A model generated the notes under the pieces. It saw only the letters and a program-made list of their open reading frames with translations. It searched no databases and was not told the DNA's origin. The position numbers were made by a program, and so were the translations under genes. From Plantibacter sp050587525 (lineage in GTDB: Bacteria; Actinomycetota; Actinomycetes; Actinomycetales; Microbacteriaceae), in assembly GCF_050587525.1 (NCBI RefSeq), contig NZ_JBOBFT010000003.1, positions 1-64,000 on the forward strand: a DNA stretch of 64,000 nucleotides, in the 5' to 3' direction. Of the stretch, positions 42,767-53,252 are shown in pieces; position 1 is the first letter of the stretch, and each line of letters opens with the position of its first letter.

Positions 42767-42770
<4 letters not shown>
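42258..42770 (-). CDS. ybaK: YbaK/EbsC-family Cys-tRNA(Pro) deacylase
   Basis: YbaK removes cysteine wrongly loaded on tRNA-Pro. The 170-aa protein has VALTEFGIAFTAHPYVHD, FKTLLADVDGSLVVGIVPV, KALAHAAGGKRASMADPS and VGGISPIGQK, the family hallmarks with the catalytic lysine near FKTL. GTG at 42770 overlaps the glgX stop by GTGA; GTG at 42764 is two codons later. Coupling to glgX looks incidental. A repeat block follows its stop. Confidence 0.92.
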
Positions 42771-44809
<2,039 letters not shown>

Positions 44810-44886
44810 GCGTTCTAGAGTAGTGAGTGAGCGAGGTGCCTCAGTGCCTCCGCGATCCCGACCGTCGAGCATGCAGGAGGTGCGCC

Positions 44887-46110
44887 GTGTCCGTCTACCT
44901 CGATCACGCGGCGACGACGCCCATGCGGCCGGAAGCGATCGCGGCCTACGCCGAAGCGATGGCCGTCGTCGGCAACCCGGCGTCCATCCATGGGCCCGGC
45001 CAGCAGGCCAGACGCATGCTCGAGGAAGCCCGCGAGACCGTCGCCGCCACGCTCGGCTGCGACCCCATCGAACTCGTCTTCACCTCGGGCGGGACCGAAT
45101 CGATCAACCTCGCGATCAAGGGCCTCCACTGGAAACGGCAGGAGGAACGGGCGAGGACGACGATCGCGGCGCCCTTCGGTGAACACCACGCGACGATGGA
45201 CACGATCGAATGGCTGCAACGCCACGAGGGCGCGAACCCCGCATGGATCGCGATCGACTCGCGCGGGCGTATCGACACCGCAGCCTTCGACGCGGCGCTC
45301 GCTGCAGCGGAGGACGACGTGTCCGTCGCATCGATGCTGTGGGCCAACAACGAGGTCGGCACCGTGCAGCCCGCCGCGGAGGTCGCCACCATCGCCGCGC
45401 GCCACGGCGTCCCGTTCCACCTCGACGCCGTCTCCGCCTACGGACACCTCCCCATCGACATCGAGGGGATCCGGGCCGCATCCGGCGCTGCAGGTCAGGC
45501 CGGTCTCGTCGCCCTGAGCGTCTCCGCGCACAAGATCGGCGGGCCAGTGGGCATCGGCGGCCTCGTCGTGAGCCGTTCCGCCACCCTCGAGCCCCTGCAG
45601 CACGGCGGCGGGCAGCAGCGCGGCCTGCGCTCCGGCACGCAGGACGTCGCTGCGGCCGTGTCGTTCGCGGTCGCCGCGCGGGCGGCGGAGGCGGAACGCA
45701 TGCTCGAGCAGGCGAGGCTCTCGACGCTGCGGGATCGTCTCATCGCCGGTGTGCGCGATCGGGTGCCGGCGGCCGAGCTCAGCGGCGACCCCGTCGAACG
45801 GCTCTCGATGAACGCCCACTTCGTCTTCCCCGGCGCCCAGGGGGACTCCCTCCTGTTCCTGCTCGACATGGCCGGAGTCGCCGTGTCGACGGGCTCTGCG
45901 TGCCAGGCGGGCATCCCGGAGCCTTCCCACGTCCTCCTCGCCATGGGGCGGTCGGAGGACGATGCTCGGGCGGCGCTCCGGATCACGCTCGGACGGACGA
46001 CGACCGAGTCGGACGTCGATGCGTTCCTCGCCGCGCTTCCGGCGGCGTACGCGAACGCGGCGAAGGCCGGCTACGCGGATCGCACGACGGCCCTCGGCTC
46101 CCGTCCCTAG
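44887..46110 (+). CDS. Cysteine desulfurase
   Basis: A pyridoxal-phosphate enzyme that takes sulfur from cysteine. The 407-aa protein has the N-terminal VYLDHAATTPMRPEAI, SGGTESINLAIKG, the PLP lysine in SVSAHKIGGPVGIGG near residue 214, and the catalytic cysteine in VSTGSACQAGIPE near 340. The start is GTG at 44887, with AGGAGGTG upstream. MnmA follows 63 bases later, so this IscS/NifS-like enzyme probably supplies sulfur for tRNA thiolation, and perhaps Fe-S clusters. Confidence 0.94.
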   Translation: MSVYLDHAATTPMRPEAIAAYAEAMAVVGNPASIHGPGQQARRMLEEARETVAATLGCDPIELVFTSGGTESINLAIKGLHWKRQEERARTTIAAPFGEHHATMDTIEWLQRHEGANPAWIAIDSRGRIDTAAFDAALAAAEDDVSVASMLWANNEVGTVQPAAEVATIAARHGVPFHLDAVSAYGHLPIDIEGIRAASGAAGQAGLVALSVSAHKIGGPVGIGGLVVSRSATLEPLQHGGGQQRGLRSGTQDVAAAVSFAVAARAAEAERMLEQARLSTLRDRLIAGVRDRVPAAELSGDPVERLSMNAHFVFPGAQGDSLLFLLDMAGVAVSTGSACQAGIPEPSHVLLAMGRSEDDARAALRITLGRTTTESDVDAFLAALPAAYANAAKAGYADRTTALGSRP

Positions 46111-46161
46111 GGCCTCATCCGGGGCACGACCGGCGGCGGTCGACCCACGGGATCCGGCGCG

Positions 46162-46167
46162 TAGACT
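46162..46167 (+). promoter_or_regulatory. Candidate leaderless -10 box of mnmA
   Basis: TAGACT is followed by six bases and ATG at 46174. Confidence 0.55.
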
Positions 46168-46173
46168 TGTCGG

Positions 46174-47286
46174 ATGAAGGTCTTGGCAGCAATGAGTGGT
46201 GGAGTCGACTCCGCAGTGGCAGCAGCGCGGGCCGTCGACGCGGGCCACGACGTGGTCGGCGTGCACCTCGCGCTCAGCCGGATGCCCGGCACGCTCCGCA
46301 CCGGCAGCCGCGGCTGCTGCACGATCGAGGACTCGATGGACGCGCAACGGGCGGCCAACCTCATCGGCATCCCGTACTACGTGTGGGACTTCTCCGAGCG
46401 GTTCAAGCTCGACGTCGTCGACGACTTCGTCAACGAGTACCGCGCGGGCCGCACGCCCAACCCGTGCATGCGCTGCAACGAGAAGATCAAGTTCGCGGCG
46501 CTCCTGGAGAAGGCCATCGACCTCGGGTTCGACGCTGTCGTGACGGGCCACTACGCGAGCATCGTGACGACCGAGGACGGCCATCGCGAACTCCATCGCG
46601 CGAGCGCCTGGGCCAAGGACCAGTCCTACGTCCTCGGCGTCCTCACGGCCGAGCAGCTCGCCCACTCGATGTTCCCGCTCGGCGCGACGCCGTCCAAGGC
46701 CGAAGTGCGTGCGGAGGCCGCAGAGCGAGGCTTCACCGTCGCCAACAAGCCGGACAGCCACGACATCTGCTTCATCCCCGACGGCGACACCCGCGGGTGG
46801 CTGGGGGAGCGCGTCGGCACCGAGACCGGTCAAGTGCTCGATCGCGACGGAGCCGTCGTCGGTTCTCACGAGGGCGCGCACGCGTTCACGGTCGGTCAGC
46901 GCAAGGGCCTCCACCTCGGGGTCCCTGCCCCGGACGGCCGTCCGCGCTTCGTGCTCGAAGTACGACCGAAGGACAACACAGTCGTCGTCGGTCCCAAGGA
47001 GGCGCTCGCCATCGGTGAGATCGGCGGAGGCCGCTACACCTGGGCCGGCCGTGCGCCGGAAGACCCCGAGGCGCCCTTCGACTGCGACGTGCAGATCCGG
47101 GCCCACTCGGATCCCGTGCCCGCGGTCGCCGTCCTCGTCGACGGTGAGATCATGGTTCGGCCTGCCGAGCCGCTCGACGGCGTTGCTCCCGGCCAGACCG
47201 CGGTCCTCTATCTCGGTACGCGCGTGCTCGGTCAGTTCACGATCGATCGCACGGTGAGCGCGGTTCCGGTGTCGGCCATCGGCTGA
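46174..47286 (+). CDS. mnmA: tRNA-specific 2-thiouridylase MnmA
   Basis: MnmA thiolates U34 of Lys, Glu and Gln tRNAs. The 370-aa protein has the PP-loop SGGVDSAVAAARAV at residue 8, the cysteine in NPCMRCNEKIKF near 100, GHYAS near 126, and the second cysteine in SHDICFI near 197. The ATG at 46174 comes six bases after TAGACT. It ends at a strong hairpin shared with the convergent sugar transporter. Confidence 0.97.
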   Translation: MKVLAAMSGGVDSAVAAARAVDAGHDVVGVHLALSRMPGTLRTGSRGCCTIEDSMDAQRAANLIGIPYYVWDFSERFKLDVVDDFVNEYRAGRTPNPCMRCNEKIKFAALLEKAIDLGFDAVVTGHYASIVTTEDGHRELHRASAWAKDQSYVLGVLTAEQLAHSMFPLGATPSKAEVRAEAAERGFTVANKPDSHDICFIPDGDTRGWLGERVGTETGQVLDRDGAVVGSHEGAHAFTVGQRKGLHLGVPAPDGRPRFVLEVRPKDNTVVVGPKEALAIGEIGGGRYTWAGRAPEDPEAPFDCDVQIRAHSDPVPAVAVLVDGEIMVRPAEPLDGVAPGQTAVLYLGTRVLGQFTIDRTVSAVPVSAIG

Positions 47287-47311
47287 CGCCGTCCAAGCCA
47301 CGACACGGAGA

Positions 47312-47339
47312 AACGGCCACCGCCGAGGCGGTGGCCGTT
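47312..47339. terminator. Bidirectional terminator between mnmA and the sugar transporter
   Basis: AACGGCCACCGCC and its exact complement (47327-47339) enclose a GA loop; the inner C-G pairs would open to form a loop of four or more. Flanking AA and TT make it work in both directions between convergent genes. Confidence 0.88.
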
Positions 47340-47358
47340 CTCATGTCTCCGGCAATGC

Positions 47359-48834
47359 TCAGGCGGGCTTGCCCGCCGTCTTCTGCCCCTTGGGCTTCTT
47401 GACGAAGAGCGTCTCCGCCTGTTCGAGCGTGAGGCCGTTGGTCTCCGGGATCTTCGCGAGGACGAAGAAGAACGAGAGCAGGGCGAAGAGCGCGTACATC
47501 CCGTAGGTGAGCGGGAGCGAGAACTGCGACATCGCCGGGAAGCTCACGGTGATGAGGAAGTTCGCGATCCACTGCGCCATGGCTGCGACGCCGAGGGCCT
47601 TGGCGCGGATCTTGCCGGGGAAGATCTCACCGAGGAGGACCCAGACGAGCGGACCCCACGAGGCGCCGAACGCGACCACGAAGACGTTGGCCGCGATGAG
47701 CGCGATCGTGCCCCACGGCTGCGGGAGGCTCACATCGCCCGCCGCGTTCGTGGTCGAATTCATGAACGCGATCGCCATGGCACCGAGGGACACGGTCATG
47801 CCGATGGAACCGGTCAGGAGGATCGGACGTCGACCGATCCGGTCGACGAGGAGGATGGCGACGATCGTGACCGCGACGTTCGTGACCGAGGTGATGACCG
47901 AGATCGTGAGCGAGTCGGACTCCTGGAACCCGACCGCCTTCCAGAGCGTGGTGGAGTAGTAGAAGATCACGTTGATGCCGACGAACTGCTGGAAGATCGA
48001 CAGGATGATGCCGATCCAGACGATCGGGAGGAGCCGGCCGGGACCGGACCACAGGCTGGCCTTCTTCGTCGTCTCGTCCTGCTTGACCGCCTGCTCAGCC
48101 TCTCGGACGGCCTTGTCGACCTCGTCGCGCGGCAGGATGCTCGTGAAGACCTTGCGGGCTTCTTCGACCTTGCCGGCCCGGACGAGGAAGCGTGGGGACT
48201 CGGGGAGCCGGAGCGCCAGGAGACCGTAGACGATCGCGGGGATCGCGCACGCGATGAACATCCAGCGCCACGCCTCGACGCCGAACCAGAGCGCGTTGGC
48301 CGCGCCGCCGGCGGCGCCCGCGAGGAGCGAGTCGGAGAGGAGGGCGGCGAAGATGCCGAGGGTGATCGCGAGCTGCTGGAGCGATGCGAGGCGACCGCGG
48401 ACGGTGCTCGGCGCGATCTCCGCGATGTAGGCGGGAGCGACGACCGAGGCGATGCCGATGCCGAGACCACCGATGACGCGCCAGATGACGAGGTCCCAGG
48501 GCGCGAAGGCGAAACCCGCGCCGAAGGAGGAGATGAAGAAGAGGCCCGCGCCGATGAGCATCGTGAAGATGCGACCGCGGCTGTCAGCGATGCGACCGGC
48601 GAGGTAGGCGCCGAGCGCGCAGCCGAGGAGCGCGGATGCGACCGCGAAGCCGATGAGCGCTTCACTGAGTTTGAAGTGGCTCTGCATGGCGTCGACCGCA
48701 CCGTTGACGACGGAGGAGTCGAAACCGAAGAGGAAACCGCCGACGGCTGCGGAGATCGCGATGCCGACCACCCGCCGTTGGAGCTGTTTCGGACTGATCT
48801 CTGGAGCTGTTCTGCTCGATGCCGGATTCGACAC
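47359..48834 (-). CDS. MFS sugar transporter
   Basis: The 491-aa protein has 12 membrane helices and sugar-porter family motifs: FLFGFDSSVVNGA in helix 1, RVIGGLGIGIASVVAPAYIAE, LPESPRFLVRAGKVEEARKV, and DRIGRRPILLTGS in the second half. The QQFVGINVIFYYSTTLWKAVGF stretch fits sugar/H+ symporters of the XylE/GalP type; the sugar cannot be named. The start chosen is GTG at 48834 with CGAGGGAA upstream. It has a likely promoter about 130 bases upstream. Confidence 0.92.
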   Translation of the reverse strand: MSNPASSRTAPEISPKQLQRRVVGIAISAAVGGFLFGFDSSVVNGAVDAMQSHFKLSEALIGFAVASALLGCALGAYLAGRIADSRGRIFTMLIGAGLFFISSFGAGFAFAPWDLVIWRVIGGLGIGIASVVAPAYIAEIAPSTVRGRLASLQQLAITLGIFAALLSDSLLAGAAGGAANALWFGVEAWRWMFIACAIPAIVYGLLALRLPESPRFLVRAGKVEEARKVFTSILPRDEVDKAVREAEQAVKQDETTKKASLWSGPGRLLPIVWIGIILSIFQQFVGINVIFYYSTTLWKAVGFQESDSLTISVITSVTNVAVTIVAILLVDRIGRRPILLTGSIGMTVSLGAMAIAFMNSTTNAAGDVSLPQPWGTIALIAANVFVVAFGASWGPLVWVLLGEIFPGKIRAKALGVAAMAQWIANFLITVSFPAMSQFSLPLTYGMYALFALLSFFFVLAKIPETNGLTLEQAETLFVKKPKGQKTAGKPA

Positions 48835-48965
48835 GTTCCCTCGTTTCTGCACTGTGCTGCTCCGCAGCGGATCTGCGCTGCGGATGATCGTCCGGAGGAG
48901 TCCGCGAGCAAGCGGGCGTGCACGATGTCTTCGGCGTCCCCCTCGCTCGACGCCGAACGCCGTCC

Positions 48966-48993
48966 ACTGTACTCGCGTCGCGGCCCTCGACAA
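48966..48993 (-). promoter_or_regulatory. Candidate promoter of the MFS transporter
   Basis: On the minus strand TTGTCG (48993-48988) and TACAGT (48971-48966) are spaced by 16 bases. The predicted leader is about 125 bases. No clear regulator site was found between it and the GTG. Confidence 0.45.
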
Positions 48994-49064
48994 GGGGGTG
49001 GCGCGATCCTGTCCCGTACCCATGTCATCCAGCTCTCCTCCCGACCTCTGTCGGTGGTCATCCG

Positions 49065-49070
49065 TAGAAT
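49065..49070 (+). promoter_or_regulatory. Candidate leaderless -10 box of ligA
   Basis: TAGAAT is followed by six bases and GTG at 49077. Confidence 0.6.
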
Positions 49071-49076
49071 GAACGC

Positions 49077-51392
49077 GTGGCAGACGGCAACGAACTCACT
49101 CTCCAGCAGGCTTCGCACGAGGCCGAACAGCTGACGACGCGCATCCTCGAATTGCGCGACGCGTATTACGAACGCGACGAATCACTCGTCTCGGACGCCG
49201 AGTACGACGGCATGATCAAGCGGCTCGAGGAGTTGGAGCGCCTGTACCCGGAGCTCCAGAGCCAGGACAGCCCCACGCAGACGGTCGGCGGGCGTGCGGA
49301 GACGACGCTCTTCGATCCCGTGACCCACCTCGAGCGCATGCTGAGCCTCGACAACGTCTTCTCGATCGAGGAGTTCCAGGCCTGGGCCGTGAAGGTGCAG
49401 CGTGATGCAGGCGGTTCGGTGCAGTTCCTGTGCGAGCTGAAGATCGACGGCCTGGCCATCAACCTCCGTTACGAGCGCGGGGTCCTCGTGAGCGCCGCCA
49501 CGCGTGGTGACGGCGTCGTCGGTGAGGACGTCACGGAGAACGTCAAGCACATTGCCGTGATCCCCACTCGTCTGAAGGCCGCTCCGCACGAGGACGGCTC
49601 AGGAGCCGTCGTGCCGTTCCCGGACGTCGTCGAGGTCCGTGGCGAGATCTTCTTCCCCAAGGCGGCGTTCGACGAACTGAACGCCACTCAGGAGGCGGCC
49701 GGTGAGCGACTCTTCGCCAACCCGCGCAACGCCGCGAGCGGCTCGCTCCGCCAGAAGGCCGAGAAGAAGACGCCGGAGCAGCTCGCGCTCATGATCGCGC
49801 GCCTCGGGCGTCTGCAGATGCTCGTGCACGGCATCGGGGCGTGGCAGAACCCGCCCGTCGCGACGCAGTCCGGCGTTTACGAGCTCCTGCAGAGCTGGGG
49901 CCTGCCGACCTCCACGCACTACCGCGTGCACGACACCCCCGAGGGTGCCTCGGAGTTCATCGAGTACTTCGGCGAGCACCGGCAGAGCGTCGAGCACGAG
50001 ATCGACGGCGTCGTCGTCAAGGTCGACGATCTCGCGATGCACGAGGAGCTCGGCGCCACGAGTCGCGCGCCCCGCTGGGCGATCGCCTACAAGTACCCGC
50101 CGGAGCAGGTCAACACGAAGCTGCTCGACATCGTCGTGAGCGTCGGACGCACCGGCCGTGCGACGCCGTTCGCCGTCATGGAGAAGGTCAAGGTCGCGGG
50201 CAGCGAAGTCCGGCAGGCCACGCTGCACAACCAGGACGTCGTGAAGGCGAAGGGCGTGCTCATCGGCGACACGGTCGTCCTCCGCAAGGCCGGCGACGTC
50301 ATCCCCGAGGTCCTCGGACCGGTCGTGGAGCTCCGAGACGGCAGCGAACGCGAGTTCGTGATGCCCAAGGACTGCCCGGAGTGCGGGACACCGCTCGCGC
50401 CGGCGAAGGAGGGCGACATCGACCTCCGCTGCCCCAACTCCAAGAGCTGCCCGGCGCAGGTCCGCGGTCGCGTCGAGCACCTCGGGTCGCGGAGCGCGCT
50501 CGACGTCGAGGCGCTGGGCGAAGTCGCCGCAGCGGCCTTGACCCAGCCGCTCGAACCGGTCGAGCCGCCGCTGCCCACCGAGGCCGGGATCTTCTCCCTC
50601 AAGATGGAGGACATCTTCCCGGTCACGGTGATCGTGCGCGATGCGGAGACCGGACTGCCGAAGCTGTTGGAGGACGGCACGCCCAAGCGCGTGACGCCGT
50701 TCAAGCGGAAGCGCAAGCCCAAGGAGGACGGCGAGCACGACCCCCGCGGCGATGTGTTCGACGGCGACGACGAGTCGGTTCCCTCCAAGAACGCGATCGA
50801 ACTGCTCGCGAACCTCGACGCCGCGCGTTTCCGTCCGCTCGCCAGGCTCCTGGTCGCCCTCAACATCCGCCACGTCGGGCCCGTTGCCGCGAGGTCTCTC
50901 GCCGAGTACTTCGGCTCGCTCGATGCGATCCGAGCCGCGAGCCGTGAAGAGCTGGCAGCGGTCGACGGCGTCGGCGGCATCATCGCCGACGCTCTGCTCG
51001 CCTGGTTCGAGATCGACTGGCACCGCGACATCGTGGATCGGTGGACCGCGGACGGCGTGCAGTTCACGACGCCGGGCCACCCCGGCCCCGGGGCAGCGGC
51101 TGCTGAGGGCGGCGTGCTCTCCGGGCTCACCGTCGTCGCCACGGGCTCGCTCGAGGGCTTCAGCCGTGAGGGCGCCCAGGAGGCCATCATCGCAGCGGGC
51201 GGCAAAGCGGCGTCGAGCGTCTCCAAGAAGACCGATTTCGTCGCCGCGGGTCCCGGCGCAGGTTCCAAGCTCGCGAAGGCGGAGTCGCTCGGTGTCCGCA
51301 TCATCGACGCCGCCCAGTTCGCGATCCTCGTGACCGAAGGTCCGGATGCGCTCGGCCCGGCTCCAGAACCCGCCGCAGAACCGAGCGCATGA
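49077..51392 (+). CDS. ligA: NAD-dependent DNA ligase
   Basis: LigA seals nicks using NAD+. The 771-aa protein has the Ia domain, the adenylation lysine in CELKIDGLAINLRYERG near residue 122, an OB fold, a four-cysteine zinc finger (CPECGTPL and CPNSKSCPAQ near 434-461), HhH motifs and a C-terminal BRCT domain. Between the zinc finger and the HhH region there is an insert of about 60 residues (FPVTVIVRDAETGLP, KRKRKPKEDG, then acidic) that is absent in E. coli LigA. GTG at 49077 follows TAGAAT by six bases. Its stop overlaps the next gene by ATGA. Confidence 0.97.
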   Translation: MADGNELTLQQASHEAEQLTTRILELRDAYYERDESLVSDAEYDGMIKRLEELERLYPELQSQDSPTQTVGGRAETTLFDPVTHLERMLSLDNVFSIEEFQAWAVKVQRDAGGSVQFLCELKIDGLAINLRYERGVLVSAATRGDGVVGEDVTENVKHIAVIPTRLKAAPHEDGSGAVVPFPDVVEVRGEIFFPKAAFDELNATQEAAGERLFANPRNAASGSLRQKAEKKTPEQLALMIARLGRLQMLVHGIGAWQNPPVATQSGVYELLQSWGLPTSTHYRVHDTPEGASEFIEYFGEHRQSVEHEIDGVVVKVDDLAMHEELGATSRAPRWAIAYKYPPEQVNTKLLDIVVSVGRTGRATPFAVMEKVKVAGSEVRQATLHNQDVVKAKGVLIGDTVVLRKAGDVIPEVLGPVVELRDGSEREFVMPKDCPECGTPLAPAKEGDIDLRCPNSKSCPAQVRGRVEHLGSRSALDVEALGEVAAAALTQPLEPVEPPLPTEAGIFSLKMEDIFPVTVIVRDAETGLPKLLEDGTPKRVTPFKRKRKPKEDGEHDPRGDVFDGDDESVPSKNAIELLANLDAARFRPLARLLVALNIRHVGPVAARSLAEYFGSLDAIRAASREELAAVDGVGGIIADALLAWFEIDWHRDIVDRWTADGVQFTTPGHPGPGAAAAEGGVLSGLTVVATGSLEGFSREGAQEAIIAAGGKAASSVSKKTDFVAAGPGAGSKLAKAESLGVRIIDAAQFAILVTEGPDALGPAPEPAAEPSA

Positions 51393-53215
51393 CCGACGAA
51401 TCCGGCGCTGCCGACCAGCCCGACGCCGCCGACGCGCCGGACGAATCCGGTGCGGTCAGCGCGCCGGGGAGCGCCGACGCGGCGGACGAGCAGGACCGGC
51501 TGACGGCGTCGCGTCGCTCGTTCCTCCGCGCGGGCGGGTTCGCCGCTGCCGGGGCAGCGGCCGGCGGCCTCGGCGGATTCGTCGGCGGCTACGCGGTCCA
51601 TGAGGCCATCCGGGGTGGTTCCCTGTCCGACGAGTTCGTGGCGTTCGATCCGCGCAGCGAACCCGGATTCGACCACCTCGTCGTGCTCATGGGCGAGAAC
51701 CGCTCCTTCGACAACCTGCTCGGGTACCTCTACGACCGCGACACGCTGCCGAAGGACGAGACGTTCGAGGGCCTGGCCTTCGGCGAGCACAGCAACCCCT
51801 CGCCGGATGGCGGTCGCATCGCGGCGCACGTCTACGAAGGACCGACCGACGACATCATGGGCCGCCCCAACCCGGATCCGGGGGAGGAGTACCCGCATGT
51901 CAACACGCAGCTCTTCAACGTTGTCGACCCGCCGGGCAACGCCGAGCTCCGCGTGCACGAGATGCAGGCGCCGTTCAACGCGCCCGCTCCGGGGACGAAG
52001 CCCACGATGGAGGGCTTCGTCACCGATTACGCCATCAACTACGCACGACTGGAACGGGACGGCGCGAACCTCCCGAAGCACCTCGACGCCATCATGGGCG
52101 GGTTCAGCCCCGAGATGCTCCCCGTCCTGTCCACGCTCGCGAAGGAGTTCGCGGTCTACGACAACTGGTACGCGGGTGTGCCGTCGCAGACGTTCTGCAA
52201 CCGGTCGTTCTTCCACGCCTCCACCTCCCACGGCTTCGTCACCAACCGCTCCGGTGGCGGGTACGCGAAGTGGTTGAACGCGCCGAAGGCCCCGACGATC
52301 TTCAACCGTCTGGAGGAGAAGGGCCTCGATTGGCGCATCTACTTTGACAAGCTGCAGATGATCTCCTACACCGGTCTCATCCACGCGCCCGTGCTCGAGC
52401 CGTACTGGAAGACCGGGCACTTCGCCACGATGGAGCAGTTCTACCGCGACGTCGCTTCAGGCGGCCTGCCCGCGTACTCGTTCATCGAGCCGCGCATGAC
52501 GTACAACCACAACGACTTCCACCCGCCGTTCGGGCATCTGCGGGAGAGCGAGATCGACCGGCAGCCGGTCTACGACAGCGCCGTCTCCGACGTCCGTGCC
52601 GGTGAGGCGCTCGTGAGCGACGTCTACAACGCGATCCGTCGCAGTGAGTCCAAGGGCGGATCGAACGCGCTCAACACGATGCTGCTCATCACCTTCGACG
52701 AGCACGGGGGCACGTACGACCATGTTCCGCCGCCGTCAGCGGTGCCTCCGAACGAGGAGGACGGGCCAGGGGAGATGGGCTTCACCTTCGACCGCCTCGG
52801 GTGCCGCGTGAGCGCCATTGCCGTCTCGGCCTACACGAAGGCCGGGACGATCATCCACGACGAGATGCACCACGGGTCCGTCATCGCGACGCTGTCACGT
52901 CTGCACGGGCTCAGGCCCCTGACCGATCGAGATGCCGGCGCGAACAACATGTTCAACGCCGTCAACCTCGACAAGCCGAGGCATCCCGCGCTCTGGCCGC
53001 ACACCCACGCCCAGTACGTGCCGCCGAACCCCGAGGCGGAACCGGCGACGCCGGACCATCCGCACAAGGACAAGCCGTTGAGTCCTCCCGCGCAGTCATT
53101 GCTGGGATTGTTGCTCGCGAAGTACGGGAAGAGCATGCCGGAGGAGTTCCCGACCTTCGCGGACGCGTACCGCTACCTCAACCAGTACGGAAGGGGCCTG
53201 TTCGGCAAGCAGTAG
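51389..53215 (+). CDS. Tat-exported phosphoesterase (phospholipase C family)
   Basis: The 608-aa protein belongs to the PF04185 phosphoesterase family of non-haemolytic phospholipase C and acid phosphatases. It has an acidic N-terminal stretch, a twin-arginine signal (SRRSFLRAGG near residue 44 plus a Gly/Ala hydrophobic core), the metal and nucleophile motif DHLVVLMGENRSFDNLLGY near 94, and ITFDEHGGTYDHVPPP near 435. Substrate could be phospholipid or another phosphate ester. The ATG at 51389 overlaps the ligA stop (ATGA), an unexpected coupling between a DNA ligase and an exported enzyme. Confidence 0.92.
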   Translation: MTDESGAADQPDAADAPDESGAVSAPGSADAADEQDRLTASRRSFLRAGGFAAAGAAAGGLGGFVGGYAVHEAIRGGSLSDEFVAFDPRSEPGFDHLVVLMGENRSFDNLLGYLYDRDTLPKDETFEGLAFGEHSNPSPDGGRIAAHVYEGPTDDIMGRPNPDPGEEYPHVNTQLFNVVDPPGNAELRVHEMQAPFNAPAPGTKPTMEGFVTDYAINYARLERDGANLPKHLDAIMGGFSPEMLPVLSTLAKEFAVYDNWYAGVPSQTFCNRSFFHASTSHGFVTNRSGGGYAKWLNAPKAPTIFNRLEEKGLDWRIYFDKLQMISYTGLIHAPVLEPYWKTGHFATMEQFYRDVASGGLPAYSFIEPRMTYNHNDFHPPFGHLRESEIDRQPVYDSAVSDVRAGEALVSDVYNAIRRSESKGGSNALNTMLLITFDEHGGTYDHVPPPSAVPPNEEDGPGEMGFTFDRLGCRVSAIAVSAYTKAGTIIHDEMHHGSVIATLSRLHGLRPLTDRDAGANNMFNAVNLDKPRHPALWPHTHAQYVPPNPEAEPATPDHPHKDKPLSPPAQSLLGLLLAKYGKSMPEEFPTFADAYRYLNQYGRGLFGKQ

Positions 53216-53252
53216 CGCTTCGGAGAGCTGGGACTGTTCAGCGAGCGGAGGC

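Noticed and set aside
44815..47301. An 828-residue minus-strand open frame opposite the desulfurase and mnmA
   Set aside because: It spans two real genes and their gap, with no motif of its own.
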